From: Oscillospiraceae bacterium
GTDB taxonomy: Bacteria > Bacillota > Clostridia > Oscillospirales > Ruminococcaceae
DNA: 60,088 nt
NCBI GenBank assembly: GCA_020024185.1
Contig: JAHHUD010000001.1
Coordinates: forward strand, 1-60,088
Direction: 5' to 3'
In this document: in pieces, positions 16,189-24,493 of the stretch
Position numbering within the stretch: the first letter of the stretch is position 1
How the letters are laid out: each line of letters begins with the position of its first letter
The notes under the pieces: generated by a model
What the model saw: only the letters and a program-made list of their open reading frames with translations
What the model was told of the DNA's origin: nothing
Database searches by the model: none
Position numbers and translations under genes: made by a program

Positions 16189-17613
16189 TTACATTTCAAA
16201 CCAGAACTCAGTTCCAAGCCCTTCCTGACTGTTTACACCATACTCAAAGTTATGATTTTCCAATATAGCTTTTACAATAGAAAGTCCAAGTCCTGACCCT
16301 GTACGTCCCTCATCTTTTCTTGCTCGGTAATATTTATCAAATATATACTTAATATCTTCTTGTTTTATGCCGTTACCGGAATCATACACACTTACCTTTA
16401 CTTTTCCGTTTTCAAGTATTTTTATTGCAACGGTAACCCTTGTGTTAACCGGAGTATGCAACAGAGCATTTGACACAAAGTTGTGGATAACTCTTTCCAT
16501 AAGCTGTGCGTCAGCAAAAACATAAGCTGTTTCTGGGCCTGAATAAGCAATTGATTTATTTTCTGTTTCTGCTTTATGAGAATATGTGTCAACTATATCC
16601 TGACACATTTCTGCAATATCAAACTGCACAATATTCATTTTATATGCACCTTGATTAAGTTTTGCATATTCAAGAACAGAGCCAACCATATTTGATAATC
16701 TATCTGTTTCATCAATAATTGTTGTAAGTTGTTGGTCTCTTATTTCTTTATTATCTCCAGTTATATCCTTTATGCTTTCTGCATAGCCTTTAATTATTGT
16801 AAGTGGAGTTCTTAAGTCATGGGAAATACTTGCAATAAGTTCTTTTTGCAAATTTTGACTTCTCTCTATTTCTTCCGTCATAAAGTTAAAATCTTTTACA
16901 AGATGCCCAAGTTCATCTTCACTTTTAAGGTCAACTTTAACATCATAGTTACCTTTTGCAACTTCTTTTGTTGCATTTGACAGTTTCATAATAGGTTTCA
17001 AAAACCAGTTTGACGCAACAGCAGTAAAAATAATTGCAATAAATACTGCTATAATCGAGCCTGTCTGTAATTGAGTTGTAACAATGGAAACAATAGAATC
17101 TGTTCTGCTTATATTTGTAGAAACAATTATAGTATATGTTTCACCATAAAATCTGCCTTTTATAGCCTGACGATTTCCAAATTCATCAACAAGATGTATA
17201 TTATAATTTGTTCTGGTACTATTTCTTACATCTTGTCTCAATTTTTTTGCTTGAGCTGAATCTATGGTTCTTTGTTGTATAAGATATTTGGTAGTTTCTT
17301 TTGCTCCATGCAGTTGACAAGCATCACCAATACCTTCAAACAAAACTATGCCATTTCCGTCTTTATCTGCAATTTCAATACATACACCAGCATTTATAAA
17401 TCCAGATATCTGGTTTAGAGTATTTTCAGTAAAAGCACCATCTTTGTCTATTGCTGCAACAACTTTATCCATCATATTTCCAAGCTCTGACTGAGTCATT
17501 GTGTAGTACATTGGTTTAAAAAGTATTACAGCCATAAGCCACATAAATATAATAACAATCATACTTATTGACAACATCAGCATTGTAAGTTTTGCTCTGA
17601 TACTGGTTTTCAT
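16189..17613 (-). CDS. Sensor histidine kinase (HAMP/HisKA type)
   Basis: Second two-component sensor of the window. Membrane segments are at about 10-35 and 180-203. They flank an extracytoplasmic region of about 145 residues, followed by HAMP (about 204-256) and HisKA with H265 in SHDLRTPL. The ATPase domain contains NFVSNALLHTP and GSGLGLSI. It follows its response regulator by 15 bases. The architecture resembles VanS/BaeS-like kinases. The stimulus is not deducible. The gene ends at a bidirectional terminator. Confidence 0.92.
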   Translation of the reverse strand: MKTSIRAKLTMLMLSISMIVIIFMWLMAVILFKPMYYTMTQSELGNMMDKVVAAIDKDGAFTENTLNQISGFINAGVCIEIADKDGNGIVLFEGIGDACQLHGAKETTKYLIQQRTIDSAQAKKLRQDVRNSTRTNYNIHLVDEFGNRQAIKGRFYGETYTIIVSTNISRTDSIVSIVTTQLQTGSIIAVFIAIIFTAVASNWFLKPIMKLSNATKEVAKGNYDVKVDLKSEDELGHLVKDFNFMTEEIERSQNLQKELIASISHDLRTPLTIIKGYAESIKDITGDNKEIRDQQLTTIIDETDRLSNMVGSVLEYAKLNQGAYKMNIVQFDIAEMCQDIVDTYSHKAETENKSIAYSGPETAYVFADAQLMERVIHNFVSNALLHTPVNTRVTVAIKILENGKVKVSVYDSGNGIKQEDIKYIFDKYYRARKDEGRTGSGLGLSIVKAILENHNFEYGVNSQEGLGTEFWFEM

Positions 17614-17628
17614 ATTATAAAAATTCCT

Positions 17629-18306
17629 TTATTCCTTTGGTTCAAATTTATATCCAACACCCCAAACAGTTTCAATGCAGTCACGATATTCTTTAAGGTG
17701 ACTACGCAACATTTTTATATGTGTATCAACTGTTCTATCTTCACCAAAGTAGTCATAGTTCCATACTTTAAGCAAAATTCTTTCTCTTGAGAGTGCAACA
17801 CCTTTATTTTGTACAAGACAAACTAAAAGGTCAAATTCTTTTGGTGTAACATTTATATATTCACCTTTTATTTTAATACTGTGGCTTGGCACATCTATAA
17901 CTAAATCTCCAAAAATATATTTTTCAGTATTTTCTGTCATTTCTGGATTGGAACGCATAGCAACAGCTTTAACTCTTGCCATAAGTTCTTTTGGAGAGAA
18001 TGGTTTTACAATATAATCGTCTGTACCAGCTTCAAAACCTGTGATTTTGTCATATTCTTCACCTTTTGCAGAAAGAATAATAACCGGTGTTTTAAATCCA
18101 CGTCCACGCATTTCTTTAAGACAAGTAATACCGTCCATAAAAGGCATCATAACATCAAGAATACACATATCAATATCGCCTTTTGAGATAATATTAAGTG
18201 CCTCTATGCCGTCTTTTGCAAAATCAGTTTCATAACCTGCAACTGTAAGATACTGCCCAATAAGTTCTCTTATCTTTGGTTCATCATCAACAACTAATAT
18301 TTTCAT
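17629..18306 (-). CDS. Response regulator, OmpR/PhoB family
   Basis: Receiver domain with acidic pair D7-D8, phospho-acceptor D51 and the conserved VKPF lysine. The winged-helix output domain occupies about residues 128-225 and ends in ETVWGVGYKF. It is first in a two-gene unit with the kinase downstream. AAAGG lies 9 bases before the ATG. The upstream region carries a promoter and a short palindrome overlapping the -35, compatible with autoregulation. Confidence 0.94.
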   Translation of the reverse strand: MKILVVDDEPKIRELIGQYLTVAGYETDFAKDGIEALNIISKGDIDMCILDVMMPFMDGITCLKEMRGRGFKTPVIILSAKGEEYDKITGFEAGTDDYIVKPFSPKELMARVKAVAMRSNPEMTENTEKYIFGDLVIDVPSHSIKIKGEYINVTPKEFDLLVCLVQNKGVALSRERILLKVWNYDYFGEDRTVDTHIKMLRSHLKEYRDCIETVWGVGYKFEPKE

Positions 18307-18366
18307 AATCTCGAACCTTTCTATATTACTATTTATAAATTTTATTGTTATTTATATTATTTTGCT

Positions 18367-18398
18367 ATTATACAACTTAATATAACTTGCATAAGTTA
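18367..18398 (-). promoter_or_regulatory. Response-regulator promoter with overlapping palindrome
   Basis: -10 TATAAT (18367-18372) follows a 16-base spacer from TTATGC (18389-18394). TAACTT and AAGTTA (18383-18388 and 18393-18398) form a 6-bp inverted repeat across the -35, an operator-like position. The -35 itself is poor, as expected where an activator helps. Confidence 0.5.
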
Positions 18399-18445
18399 CA
18401 ATTTTGTGAAAATGTGAAAATTTTTATGGTATTGACAAATATATA

Positions 18446-18481
18446 TAATAAAAGGTCTGACATATATTTAGTCAGACCTTT
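18446..18481 (-). terminator. Terminator after the DEAD-box helicase gene
   Basis: A perfect 11-bp stem (18451-18461 with 18471-18481) and 9-nt loop are followed on the minus strand by TTTTATTAT. It starts 4 bases beyond the helicase stop. Confidence 0.88.
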
Positions 18482-18484
18482 ACT

Positions 18485-19972
18485 TTATTTTGCAATAACT
18501 TTTTTGCCTCTTATTTTTGTGCCGTTTACACTGTGAACAACAACATCTTTATATTTCATTGGAACTTCAACTGTTGTATGATTGTCACCAATTTTAATTG
18601 CACCAATTTCACTGCCTTTAATTCCGCTTTCTCCGGCAACTGCACCAACAATTTGTTTTGGAGAAACATTTTGTTTTCTGCCAATAGAAAGTCTCATGCA
18701 GTACATGTCGGAATTTGTATTATCCTCAGACTTTTTCTTTCTATCAGTTTTATCACGTCTATCCGGTTTATTTTTGCTATGTTTATCTTTAGAGAATGCT
18801 TTTTCTCTTCTGCGTTCTTTGCGTTCTCTTCTGCCATTTTCTTTTTCAACTTCAAAACCTTCAACTTCAAGGGGTTGAATATCAGATTTTGTTGTACGTA
18901 TAATGTCTTTTATTAAAACATCTTGGCGTTTACCTTGACAAAGTGTAAAACTCAAACCTTGTTTACCCGCACGTCCTGTTCTGCCAATACGGTGAACATA
19001 ATATTCTGTCTGTGTAGGTATATCAAAATTTATAACAGCATCAACATTGTTAACGTCGATACCACGTGCAGCCACATCAGTTGCGATAAGCATAGTTGCT
19101 TTACCTTTTCTGAATGCCGTCATAACTTTATCACGTTCTCTTTGACGCATATCCCCATGCAACCCTTCTGCTGCTATACCTTTTTCCTTTAAGCTTTCTG
19201 TAAGCTCATCAACCATTTTCTTTGTATTACAGAATACTATTGAAAGATTTATGTTATAAATCTCAAGCAATTTACAAAGAACTTCTGATTTTTTCCCTTT
19301 TGGACATTCAATATAATACTGTTTAATTGTATCAACTGTCATTTGTGATTTTTTAACTTCAACAAGCTGTGGTTCATTTTGATACTGGTCAACAATATCC
19401 ATTATTTCTTTTGGCATTGTAGCCGAGAAAAGCACAGTCTGTCTTTCTTGTGGAACAGCTTTTAAAACAGTTTCTATATCTTCACGAAATCCCATATTAA
19501 GCATTTCGTCAGCTTCATCAAGAACTATCATTTTAAGATTTGATAATTTCAAAGCTTTTCTGCGAATAAGGTCCATAACTCTGCCCGGTGTACCAACCAC
19601 AATTTGACAACCCTGTCTTAAAAGTGGTATTTGTCTGCCCAAAGGTTGTCCACCATATATAGCAAGTGTTTTTATTCCATGTGTAAATTTTGTAAGCTTT
19701 CTGATTTCACCACAAGCTTGCATTGCCAATTCTCTTGTTGGACAAAGCACAAGAACTTGTGTATATTTTTTATTCATTTCAGGGTCAATCGCATTTATTG
19801 CAGGTACACCAAATGCAACAGTTTTGCCACTTCCTGTTTGACTTTTGCCGATAACGTCCTTACCTTCAAGAATAAGTGGAATAGCTTTCTGCTGAATTTC
19901 TGTAAGCTGTGTAAACCCCATATCTTCAAGAGCTCTTTTAATTGAGTTTGATATATTAAAATTAAGTTCCAT
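18485..19972 (-). CDS. DEAD-box ATP-dependent RNA helicase with DbpA-type RNA-binding domain
   Basis: RNA helicase of the CshA/DeaD group, which acts in ribosome assembly, mRNA decay and cold adaptation. The Q motif (FTQLTEIQQKAIP) is followed by motif I SQTGSGKT (44-51), DEAD (152-155), SAT (183-185) and HRIGRTGR (motif VI). A Lys/Arg-rich linker (about 370-415) leads to a C-terminal DbpA-like RNA-binding domain (about 420-495). It is monocistronic with its own promoter and terminator. The start at 19972 has GAGG five bases upstream. The short leader folds as a pseudoknot ending just before that site, which suggests post-transcriptional control. Confidence 0.95.
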   Translation of the reverse strand: MELNFNISNSIKRALEDMGFTQLTEIQQKAIPLILEGKDVIGKSQTGSGKTVAFGVPAINAIDPEMNKKYTQVLVLCPTRELAMQACGEIRKLTKFTHGIKTLAIYGGQPLGRQIPLLRQGCQIVVGTPGRVMDLIRRKALKLSNLKMIVLDEADEMLNMGFREDIETVLKAVPQERQTVLFSATMPKEIMDIVDQYQNEPQLVEVKKSQMTVDTIKQYYIECPKGKKSEVLCKLLEIYNINLSIVFCNTKKMVDELTESLKEKGIAAEGLHGDMRQRERDKVMTAFRKGKATMLIATDVAARGIDVNNVDAVINFDIPTQTEYYVHRIGRTGRAGKQGLSFTLCQGKRQDVLIKDIIRTTKSDIQPLEVEGFEVEKENGRRERKERRREKAFSKDKHSKNKPDRRDKTDRKKKSEDNTNSDMYCMRLSIGRKQNVSPKQIVGAVAGESGIKGSEIGAIKIGDNHTTVEVPMKYKDVVVHSVNGTKIRGKKVIAK

Positions 19973-19986
19973 TAAAACCTCATATC

Positions 19987-20036
19987 TTTGGTTGCTTTAT
20001 AAAATTATGGCTATCTGCAACCAAAAATAACCATAA
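19987..20036 (-). promoter_or_regulatory. Predicted H-type pseudoknot in the helicase mRNA leader
   Basis: Read on the minus strand: stem 1 pairs TTATGGTTAT (20036-20027) with ATAGCCATAA (20014-20005), 10 bp with one G-U, extendable by two pairs. The stem 1 loop contains TTTGGTTGC (20025-20017), which pairs perfectly over 9 bp with GCAACCAAA (19995-19987). Connecting loops are 1, 2 and 9 nt. The second strand of stem 2 ends five bases before the Shine-Dalgarno GAGG (19981-19978). The structure therefore fills most of the leader and would sit within a ribosome footprint. The pairing is seen directly; regulation is inferred. Confidence 0.65.
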
Positions 20037-20052
20037 TCAATACAACTTTTCA

Positions 20053-20081
20053 AGTATACAACAAGTTTATCTTCTTGTAAA
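20053..20081 (-). promoter_or_regulatory. Promoter of the DEAD-box helicase gene
   Basis: -35 TTTACA (20076-20081), 17 bases, and -10 TATACT (20053-20058). Transcription would start near 20046, about ten bases before the pseudoknot. The -35 abuts the plsY terminator. Confidence 0.7.
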
Positions 20082-20122
20082 CAAAATCTGCTCTGAAAGT
20101 TTATACTACTTTCGGAGCAGAT
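20080..20122 (-). terminator. Terminator after plsY
   Basis: 14-position stem (20086-20099 with 20109-20122) with a single mismatch and a 9-nt loop, followed by TTTTGTTT on the minus strand. It is 11 bases beyond the plsY stop and ends the DUF512-der-plsY unit. Confidence 0.85.
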
Positions 20123-20133
20123 AAATTTAAGTA

Positions 20134-20838
20134 TTATTTTTTGTCTTTATCTTGACCGAATTTATATTCTGTTCCGTTGATAAGTCTTTTTATATTTGCT
20201 CTATGTGACCACGCAATAACTGAAGGAAAAACTATAGAGGCAATAAGATTTGGAACAGATACTGTTTTTGTAATTCCAAAATAAATAAGTGTTATAAAAA
20301 AGTATGATGCACTGGATATAATTGAACCCAAAGAAACAATTTTTGTGGTAAATACAATAATAAAAAATATACTTAATGCCAAACATAATGTTATCGGTGT
20401 TGCCGCCATAAGACTGCCTGCAACAACACTTACACCTTTTCCACCTTTAAATTGAAAAAAACAAGGATATAAATGTCCCAAAAAACTGCCCAAAACTGCA
20501 ATATAAATAGCAATTTCCATATATAAGTTTGAAGAGTAGTGAAACTCTCTATTAAATATAATAAAACTATTTGTTGCCTCTGGTAAAAAAGCGTTTGTGG
20601 CAAAAATTGCTCTTGCAAAAAGCACAGAAATTGTACCTTTAAGTGCATCTCCTGTTATAGTTAATGCAGCAGCTTTTTTGCCAAATGTACGCAAAATATT
20701 TGTCATGCCAGCGTTGCCAGAACCAAATGACCTTATATCTTTTTTATAAATTCCTTTGCTGACAATAATTGCAAAGGATAAAGAACCCAAAAGATAAGAA
20801 ACGATAAAAGTTATAAGCCATTTTACAAAAATCGGCAT
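20134..20838 (-). CDS. plsY: Acyl-phosphate glycerol-3-phosphate acyltransferase
   Basis: Integral membrane enzyme that transfers an acyl group from acyl-phosphate (made by PlsX, also in this window) to glycerol-3-phosphate, the first step of phospholipid synthesis. Conserved loops are visible: GSGNAGMTN near residue 40 and FKGGKGV near residue 128. The first has Met where most PlsY proteins have Ala. About five to six membrane segments fit the family. Its ATG overlaps the der stop (TAATG). The protein has 234 residues, with a longer central loop than the shortest PlsY proteins. Confidence 0.95.
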   Translation of the reverse strand: MPIFVKWLITFIVSYLLGSLSFAIIVSKGIYKKDIRSFGSGNAGMTNILRTFGKKAAALTITGDALKGTISVLFARAIFATNAFLPEATNSFIIFNREFHYSSNLYMEIAIYIAVLGSFLGHLYPCFFQFKGGKGVSVVAGSLMAATPITLCLALSIFFIIVFTTKIVSLGSIISSASYFFITLIYFGITKTVSVPNLIASIVFPSVIAWSHRANIKRLINGTEYKFGQDKDKK

Positions 20839-22163
20839 TAGCTGTCACCTCTTTCACGAATTATAAGTTTAATTGGTGTGCCTTCCAACCCAAAAACTTC
20901 TCTTATCTGATTTTCGATATATCTTTGATATGAGAAATGGAACAATTCTTTTTTATTACAGAACGCAACAAATGTTGGTGGTCTTGTTCCAATTTGAGTC
21001 ATATAGTAAATTTTAAGACGTTTACCTTTATCACTTGGTGGTTGAACACGCTGAACAGCTCTTGCCAAAATATCGTTAAGAACACCTGTTGTTGTTCTAA
21101 ATGAGTTTTGGTCATCAACAAATTTAATAAGTTCAAAGAGTTTATCAAGTCTTTGACCTGTTTTTGCAGAAATAAATATAATTGGAGCATAAGACATAAA
21201 TGAAAAATCTTCCATAAGCTTTTTACGCATTATATCCATGGTTTTATCATCTTTTTCAACTGCGTCCCATTTATTAACGGCGATTATACAAGCCTTGCCC
21301 TGTTCATGTGCAAAACCTGCAACTTTTGAATCTTGTTCTGTAAATCCAACAGTGCCATCAATCATAATAACACAAACTTTACTGCGTTCCACAGCAGCAA
21401 GAGCACGGATAACTGAGAATCGTTCAACACCTTCTTCCACGTTACCGCGTTTACGCATACCTGCTGTGTCGGTAAAGACAAATTTACCATATTTATTTTC
21501 AACAAAGCTGTCAACAGCATCTCTTGTTGTTCCGCTTTCATTACGAACAATCATTCTTTCTTCGCCTATAATTTTATTTACAAGGCTAGATTTGCCAACG
21601 TTCGGTCTGCCGATAACAGCAACAGAAATTTTTTCATCATTATCTTCTGTTTGTTCTTCTTTATAATCTATATATTTAAAACATTCATCAAGAATATCAC
21701 CTGTACCATGACCATGTACTGAAGATACTGGGAATGGGTCACCGAGTCCTAATGAATAAAACTCATATATATCATCAGGAACTTTACCAACAGAGTCGCA
21801 TTTATTTACAACAAGAATAACCGGCTTGCCACTTCTCAAAAGCATTGTTGCAACATCATAATCATTTGCAGTAACACCTGTTCGTATATCTGTTACAAAC
21901 AAAATAACCTGTGCTGTATCAATAGCAATCTGAGCTTGGTCTTTTATATGTTTTAAAATGCTATTATCATTTTTTGGTTCAATACCACCTGTATCAACAA
22001 GTAAAAACTCTTTATCAAGCCATGAGCCTTCAGCGTAAATTCTATCCCTTGTAACACCAGGAGTATCTTCTACAATACTTATACGCTGACCTATAATTTT
22101 ATTAAAAAGAGTTGATTTACCAACATTTGGTCTGCCTACAATCGCAATAATTGGTTTTGCCAT
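20838..22163 (-). CDS. der: Ribosome-assembly GTPase Der (EngA)
   Basis: Double GTPase needed for 50S subunit maturation. Two complete G domains are visible: GRPNVGKST (10-18) with DTPG and NKCD, and GRPNVGKSS (near 184) with DTAG and NKWD. The C-terminal KH-like domain follows (about 355-441). At 441 residues it is full length. It lies between the DUF512 protein gene (3 bases away) and plsY (1-base overlap), a conserved clostridial cluster. Confidence 0.97.
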   Translation of the reverse strand: MAKPIIAIVGRPNVGKSTLFNKIIGQRISIVEDTPGVTRDRIYAEGSWLDKEFLLVDTGGIEPKNDNSILKHIKDQAQIAIDTAQVILFVTDIRTGVTANDYDVATMLLRSGKPVILVVNKCDSVGKVPDDIYEFYSLGLGDPFPVSSVHGHGTGDILDECFKYIDYKEEQTEDNDEKISVAVIGRPNVGKSSLVNKIIGEERMIVRNESGTTRDAVDSFVENKYGKFVFTDTAGMRKRGNVEEGVERFSVIRALAAVERSKVCVIMIDGTVGFTEQDSKVAGFAHEQGKACIIAVNKWDAVEKDDKTMDIMRKKLMEDFSFMSYAPIIFISAKTGQRLDKLFELIKFVDDQNSFRTTTGVLNDILARAVQRVQPPSDKGKRLKIYYMTQIGTRPPTFVAFCNKKELFHFSYQRYIENQIREVFGLEGTPIKLIIRERGDS

Positions 22164-22166
22164 ATA

Positions 22167-23480
22167 CTACACCTCTTTCATTATTCCGGACAGCAAATCA
22201 TAGCCGTCATTTGTGAAAAATTCAATTTTTGTATTTAATCTTTCTTCCAACTCAGGAACTGTCATATCATCAAGAAAAACATCAGCATTACTGCTTAATA
22301 CGTCTTTGCACAAGCAAAGTCTGTCTGTTTTCAAGTTTCCGGCAAGCTGTTCAGAAAAATCTATACCCGTCAAAAGTCCTGTTACAGTAACATTTCCACC
22401 AAAGAAATTGTTTTTTATCTTATGCACATAAATTTTGAGTTTATCACCATACTTTTCCATCGCCATATCAACCATATGACAAAGAACAGGATAAAAACTT
22501 TCTCCGGTTGCAAGGTCAACTGCAACAGCTTCATTTATTGTTTCATGATAATCCATATCAGCAAGAAAATTATCAATAAATGTTCTTACCATTCCAACAC
22601 CATTTTCTATTTGTGGAAAACCTTCATAATAATCTTCTTCCGGTATGGGCATTTTTGCGTTTAGATAAAACTCATCAGAGAGATATACAAGTCTTGTGCC
22701 ATGTTTTTCATAGAAATCTTTTGTTGCATTTTCAACAAGCTCAATAACTTCTCTAAATCCTTCTTTATCAAAAATTTCTGCTTTTACAAGACCTTCACGG
22801 TATCTTGTGATACCAATTGGAACAATCGAAACACTTTGAACGTGTGGATATAAGCCTTGCAAATCTTTTATAGTTCTTTCCAGTTCTTTTCCATCATTAA
22901 CACCTTTGCAAAGAACTATCTGACAGTTCATTTTAATATCAGCTTCTGCAAATCCACGCATTTTATCCATAATTTCAGCTGCATGAGGATTTTTCATCAT
23001 TTCAACCCTAAGCTCTGGATTAGTTGTATGAACAGAAATATTAATAGGAGAAATTCTCACTTTTTTAATTCTGTCATATTCTTTTTGCGTAAGATTTGTA
23101 AGTGTTATATAGTTGCCAAATAAAAATGACAGTCTTTCATCATCATCTTTAAAATAAAGAGAAGGACGCATACCTTTTGGTAGCTGGTCAATAAAACAGA
23201 ACATACATTTATTTTTGCAGTAATGATGTTTGTCAATGAGATAAGTATCAAACTCAAATCCAAGGGGAGTATACTCATCTTTTCCCACAACATTTATAAC
23301 TTTTTGTTCTCCATTTTCATCAGTGAGAGATATTTTAAGGTTTCTATTAGCCTGATAAAACTGCAAGTCCAGCATATCATTTATTTCTTCACCGTTAATA
23401 TGTGTAAGAATATCTCCAGACTTAATGTTGTACATTTCAGCCACAGAACCAGGCATTATGCCTTTTATTTGTACGGCCAT
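22167..23480 (-). CDS. DUF512 PDZ-radical SAM protein
   Basis: Conserved protein of Clostridia and cyanobacteria with an N-terminal PDZ-like domain (IKGIMPGSVAEMYNIKSGD at the start) and a cysteine motif HHYCKNKCMFCFIDQ that resembles a radical SAM cluster site (CxxxCxxC). The DUF512 domain follows. Its reaction is not established. The start was moved to 23480, where GGAGG lies 6 bases before ATG. The longer frame to 23519 adds 13 unconserved residues and lacks a Shine-Dalgarno site. It precedes der directly, as in many Clostridia, hinting at a link to ribosome assembly. Corrected length is 437 residues. Confidence 0.88.
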   Translation of the reverse strand: MAVQIKGIMPGSVAEMYNIKSGDILTHINGEEINDMLDLQFYQANRNLKISLTDENGEQKVINVVGKDEYTPLGFEFDTYLIDKHHYCKNKCMFCFIDQLPKGMRPSLYFKDDDERLSFLFGNYITLTNLTQKEYDRIKKVRISPINISVHTTNPELRVEMMKNPHAAEIMDKMRGFAEADIKMNCQIVLCKGVNDGKELERTIKDLQGLYPHVQSVSIVPIGITRYREGLVKAEIFDKEGFREVIELVENATKDFYEKHGTRLVYLSDEFYLNAKMPIPEEDYYEGFPQIENGVGMVRTFIDNFLADMDYHETINEAVAVDLATGESFYPVLCHMVDMAMEKYGDKLKIYVHKIKNNFFGGNVTVTGLLTGIDFSEQLAGNLKTDRLCLCKDVLSSNADVFLDDMTVPELEERLNTKIEFFTNDGYDLLSGIMKEV

Positions 23481-23545
23481 ATAAAACCTCCTGCAAAAAT
23501 AATAAAAAGAATAAGACAATATTTTGCATATTATCCTAATTTAGT

Positions 23546-23554
23546 ATTATATCA
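23546..23554 (-). promoter_or_regulatory. Extended -10 promoter for the DUF512-der-plsY unit
   Basis: TGATATAAT on the minus strand is an extended -10 (TGn plus TATAAT at 23546-23551), with no good -35 at the usual distance. It lies about 65 bases before the DUF512 start and after the rpmF terminator. Confidence 0.5.
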
Positions 23555-23587
23555 TATTTTTTTAAAAATACTATAAAAAATTTGCAA

Positions 23588-23621
23588 ATAAAAAAGGGTG
23601 GAGTTATAAACTCTACCCTTT
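23588..23621 (-). terminator. Terminator after rpmF
   Basis: 13-position stem (23593-23605 with 23609-23621), one mismatch, 3-nt loop, followed by TTTTATTTG on the minus strand. Ends the yceD-rpmF unit. Confidence 0.85.
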
Positions 23622-23638
23622 AAATCTGTTAAATTAAA

Positions 23639-23821
23639 TTAAGCTTCTTTTTTGATTACAGCTTTGCCTTTGTAGTAACCACAGCTTTTGCAAACTTTAT
23701 GTGGAAGTGTTAATTCACCACATTGAGCACATTTAACAAATGATGGTGCAGATAATTTCCATACGGAAGAACGTCTTTTGTCTCTTCTTGCTTTTGAAAC
23801 TTTTCTCTTTGGTACTGCCAT
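23639..23821 (-). CDS. rpmF: 50S ribosomal protein L32
   Basis: Small basic ribosomal protein of 60 residues opening with AVPKRKVSKARRDKRRS. It is the zinc-binding (C+) form: C31-x2-C34 and C44-x2-C47. It follows yceD with a strong GGAGG, the standard bacterial pair. Some genomes also carry a zinc-free paralogue; none is present in this window. Confidence 0.97.
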   Translation of the reverse strand: MAVPKRKVSKARRDKRRSSVWKLSAPSFVKCAQCGELTLPHKVCKSCGYYKGKAVIKKEA

Positions 23822-23836
23822 TCTTTAGCACCTCCT

Positions 23837-24340
23837 CTAATTATCATCGTCTTGTAATAATTGTTTTAATACTAATAACCTTGGGTCAATCTGTTGAGAT
23901 TGACAGTTGCAATTTTCCTCTTTAGGTCTGCCACAATACTGGCATAACCCCTGGCAATCCTCTTTGCAAACTAATGCAGTTGGGATTTCTAAGGATAATT
24001 CTTGCAGTACAAGCTGTTTTACGTCAAGTGTGTTATCACTGCTTACAGGTATTTCTGGGTCAGACTGTGTGAGGATGTCTGATGTTACCACAAATTCCTG
24101 AGAGAAGTTAAATTCTCTGTTAAACAGCTTTAAACATCTTGCACAGCTGCATTGTGCTTCTGCTTGCACATTGAGCTTTATAAATGTTTCTTCGTTGCCT
24201 TTATGAAGATTTAAAACTGCCTTTACAGGCTTTAAAAATTCAACATCGTAGCTTACATTTTCTTTACTGAAATCAAGTTCCAGCTCAAGCTGTTTATCAT
24301 TCTCTTCCCTTTGGAAGATTTTACTGAGATTAACTAACAT
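23837..24340 (-). CDS. yceD: YceD/DUF177 family protein
   Basis: Conserved protein encoded upstream of rpmF in most bacteria. It has been linked to 23S rRNA accumulation, but its mechanism is not settled. A beta-rich N-terminal half contains the motif CSCARCLK near residue 80. The C-terminal tail carries a cysteine cluster (CKEDCQGLCQYCG, later CNC) that is typical of Firmicute members and probably binds zinc. It has 167 residues. Its own consensus promoter is upstream. The gap to rpmF is 15 bases. Confidence 0.9.
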   Translation of the reverse strand: MLVNLSKIFQREENDKQLELELDFSKENVSYDVEFLKPVKAVLNLHKGNEETFIKLNVQAEAQCSCARCLKLFNREFNFSQEFVVTSDILTQSDPEIPVSSDNTLDVKQLVLQELSLEIPTALVCKEDCQGLCQYCGRPKEENCNCQSQQIDPRLLVLKQLLQDDDN

Positions 24341-24366
24341 AAAGCACCTCTTTAGGTCACTTAAAT

Positions 24367-24395
24367 ATTATATAGACCTTTATCTTTTTTGTCAA
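24367..24395 (-). promoter_or_regulatory. Promoter of yceD-rpmF
   Basis: Perfect consensus: -35 TTGACA (24390-24395), 17 bases, -10 TATAAT (24367-24372), as expected for a ribosomal-protein transcript. Confidence 0.88.
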
Positions 24396-24439
24396 GGATA
24401 ATTTTACTTTTATTTTATCTGTTTGATAGATTTCGACAA

Positions 24440-24475
24440 TAAATTAGTGCAGTAATCTAAAAACAGATACTGCAC
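24440..24475 (-). terminator. Terminator after the small P-loop gene
   Basis: GTGCAGTA (minus strand, 24475-24468) pairs with TACTGCAC (24454-24447). Short inner pairing TCT/AGA closes the loop. The tail is TAATTTATT, weaker than a pure T-run. It ends the transcript carrying pgi and the P-loop gene. Confidence 0.65.
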
Positions 24476-24493
24476 CAATTTAACTGTTTTAAA

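Noticed and set aside
23837..24340. Cysteine-rich tail of YceD as a possible novel zinc module
   Set aside because: This cysteine pattern is a normal feature of Firmicute DUF177 proteins encoded before rpmF.
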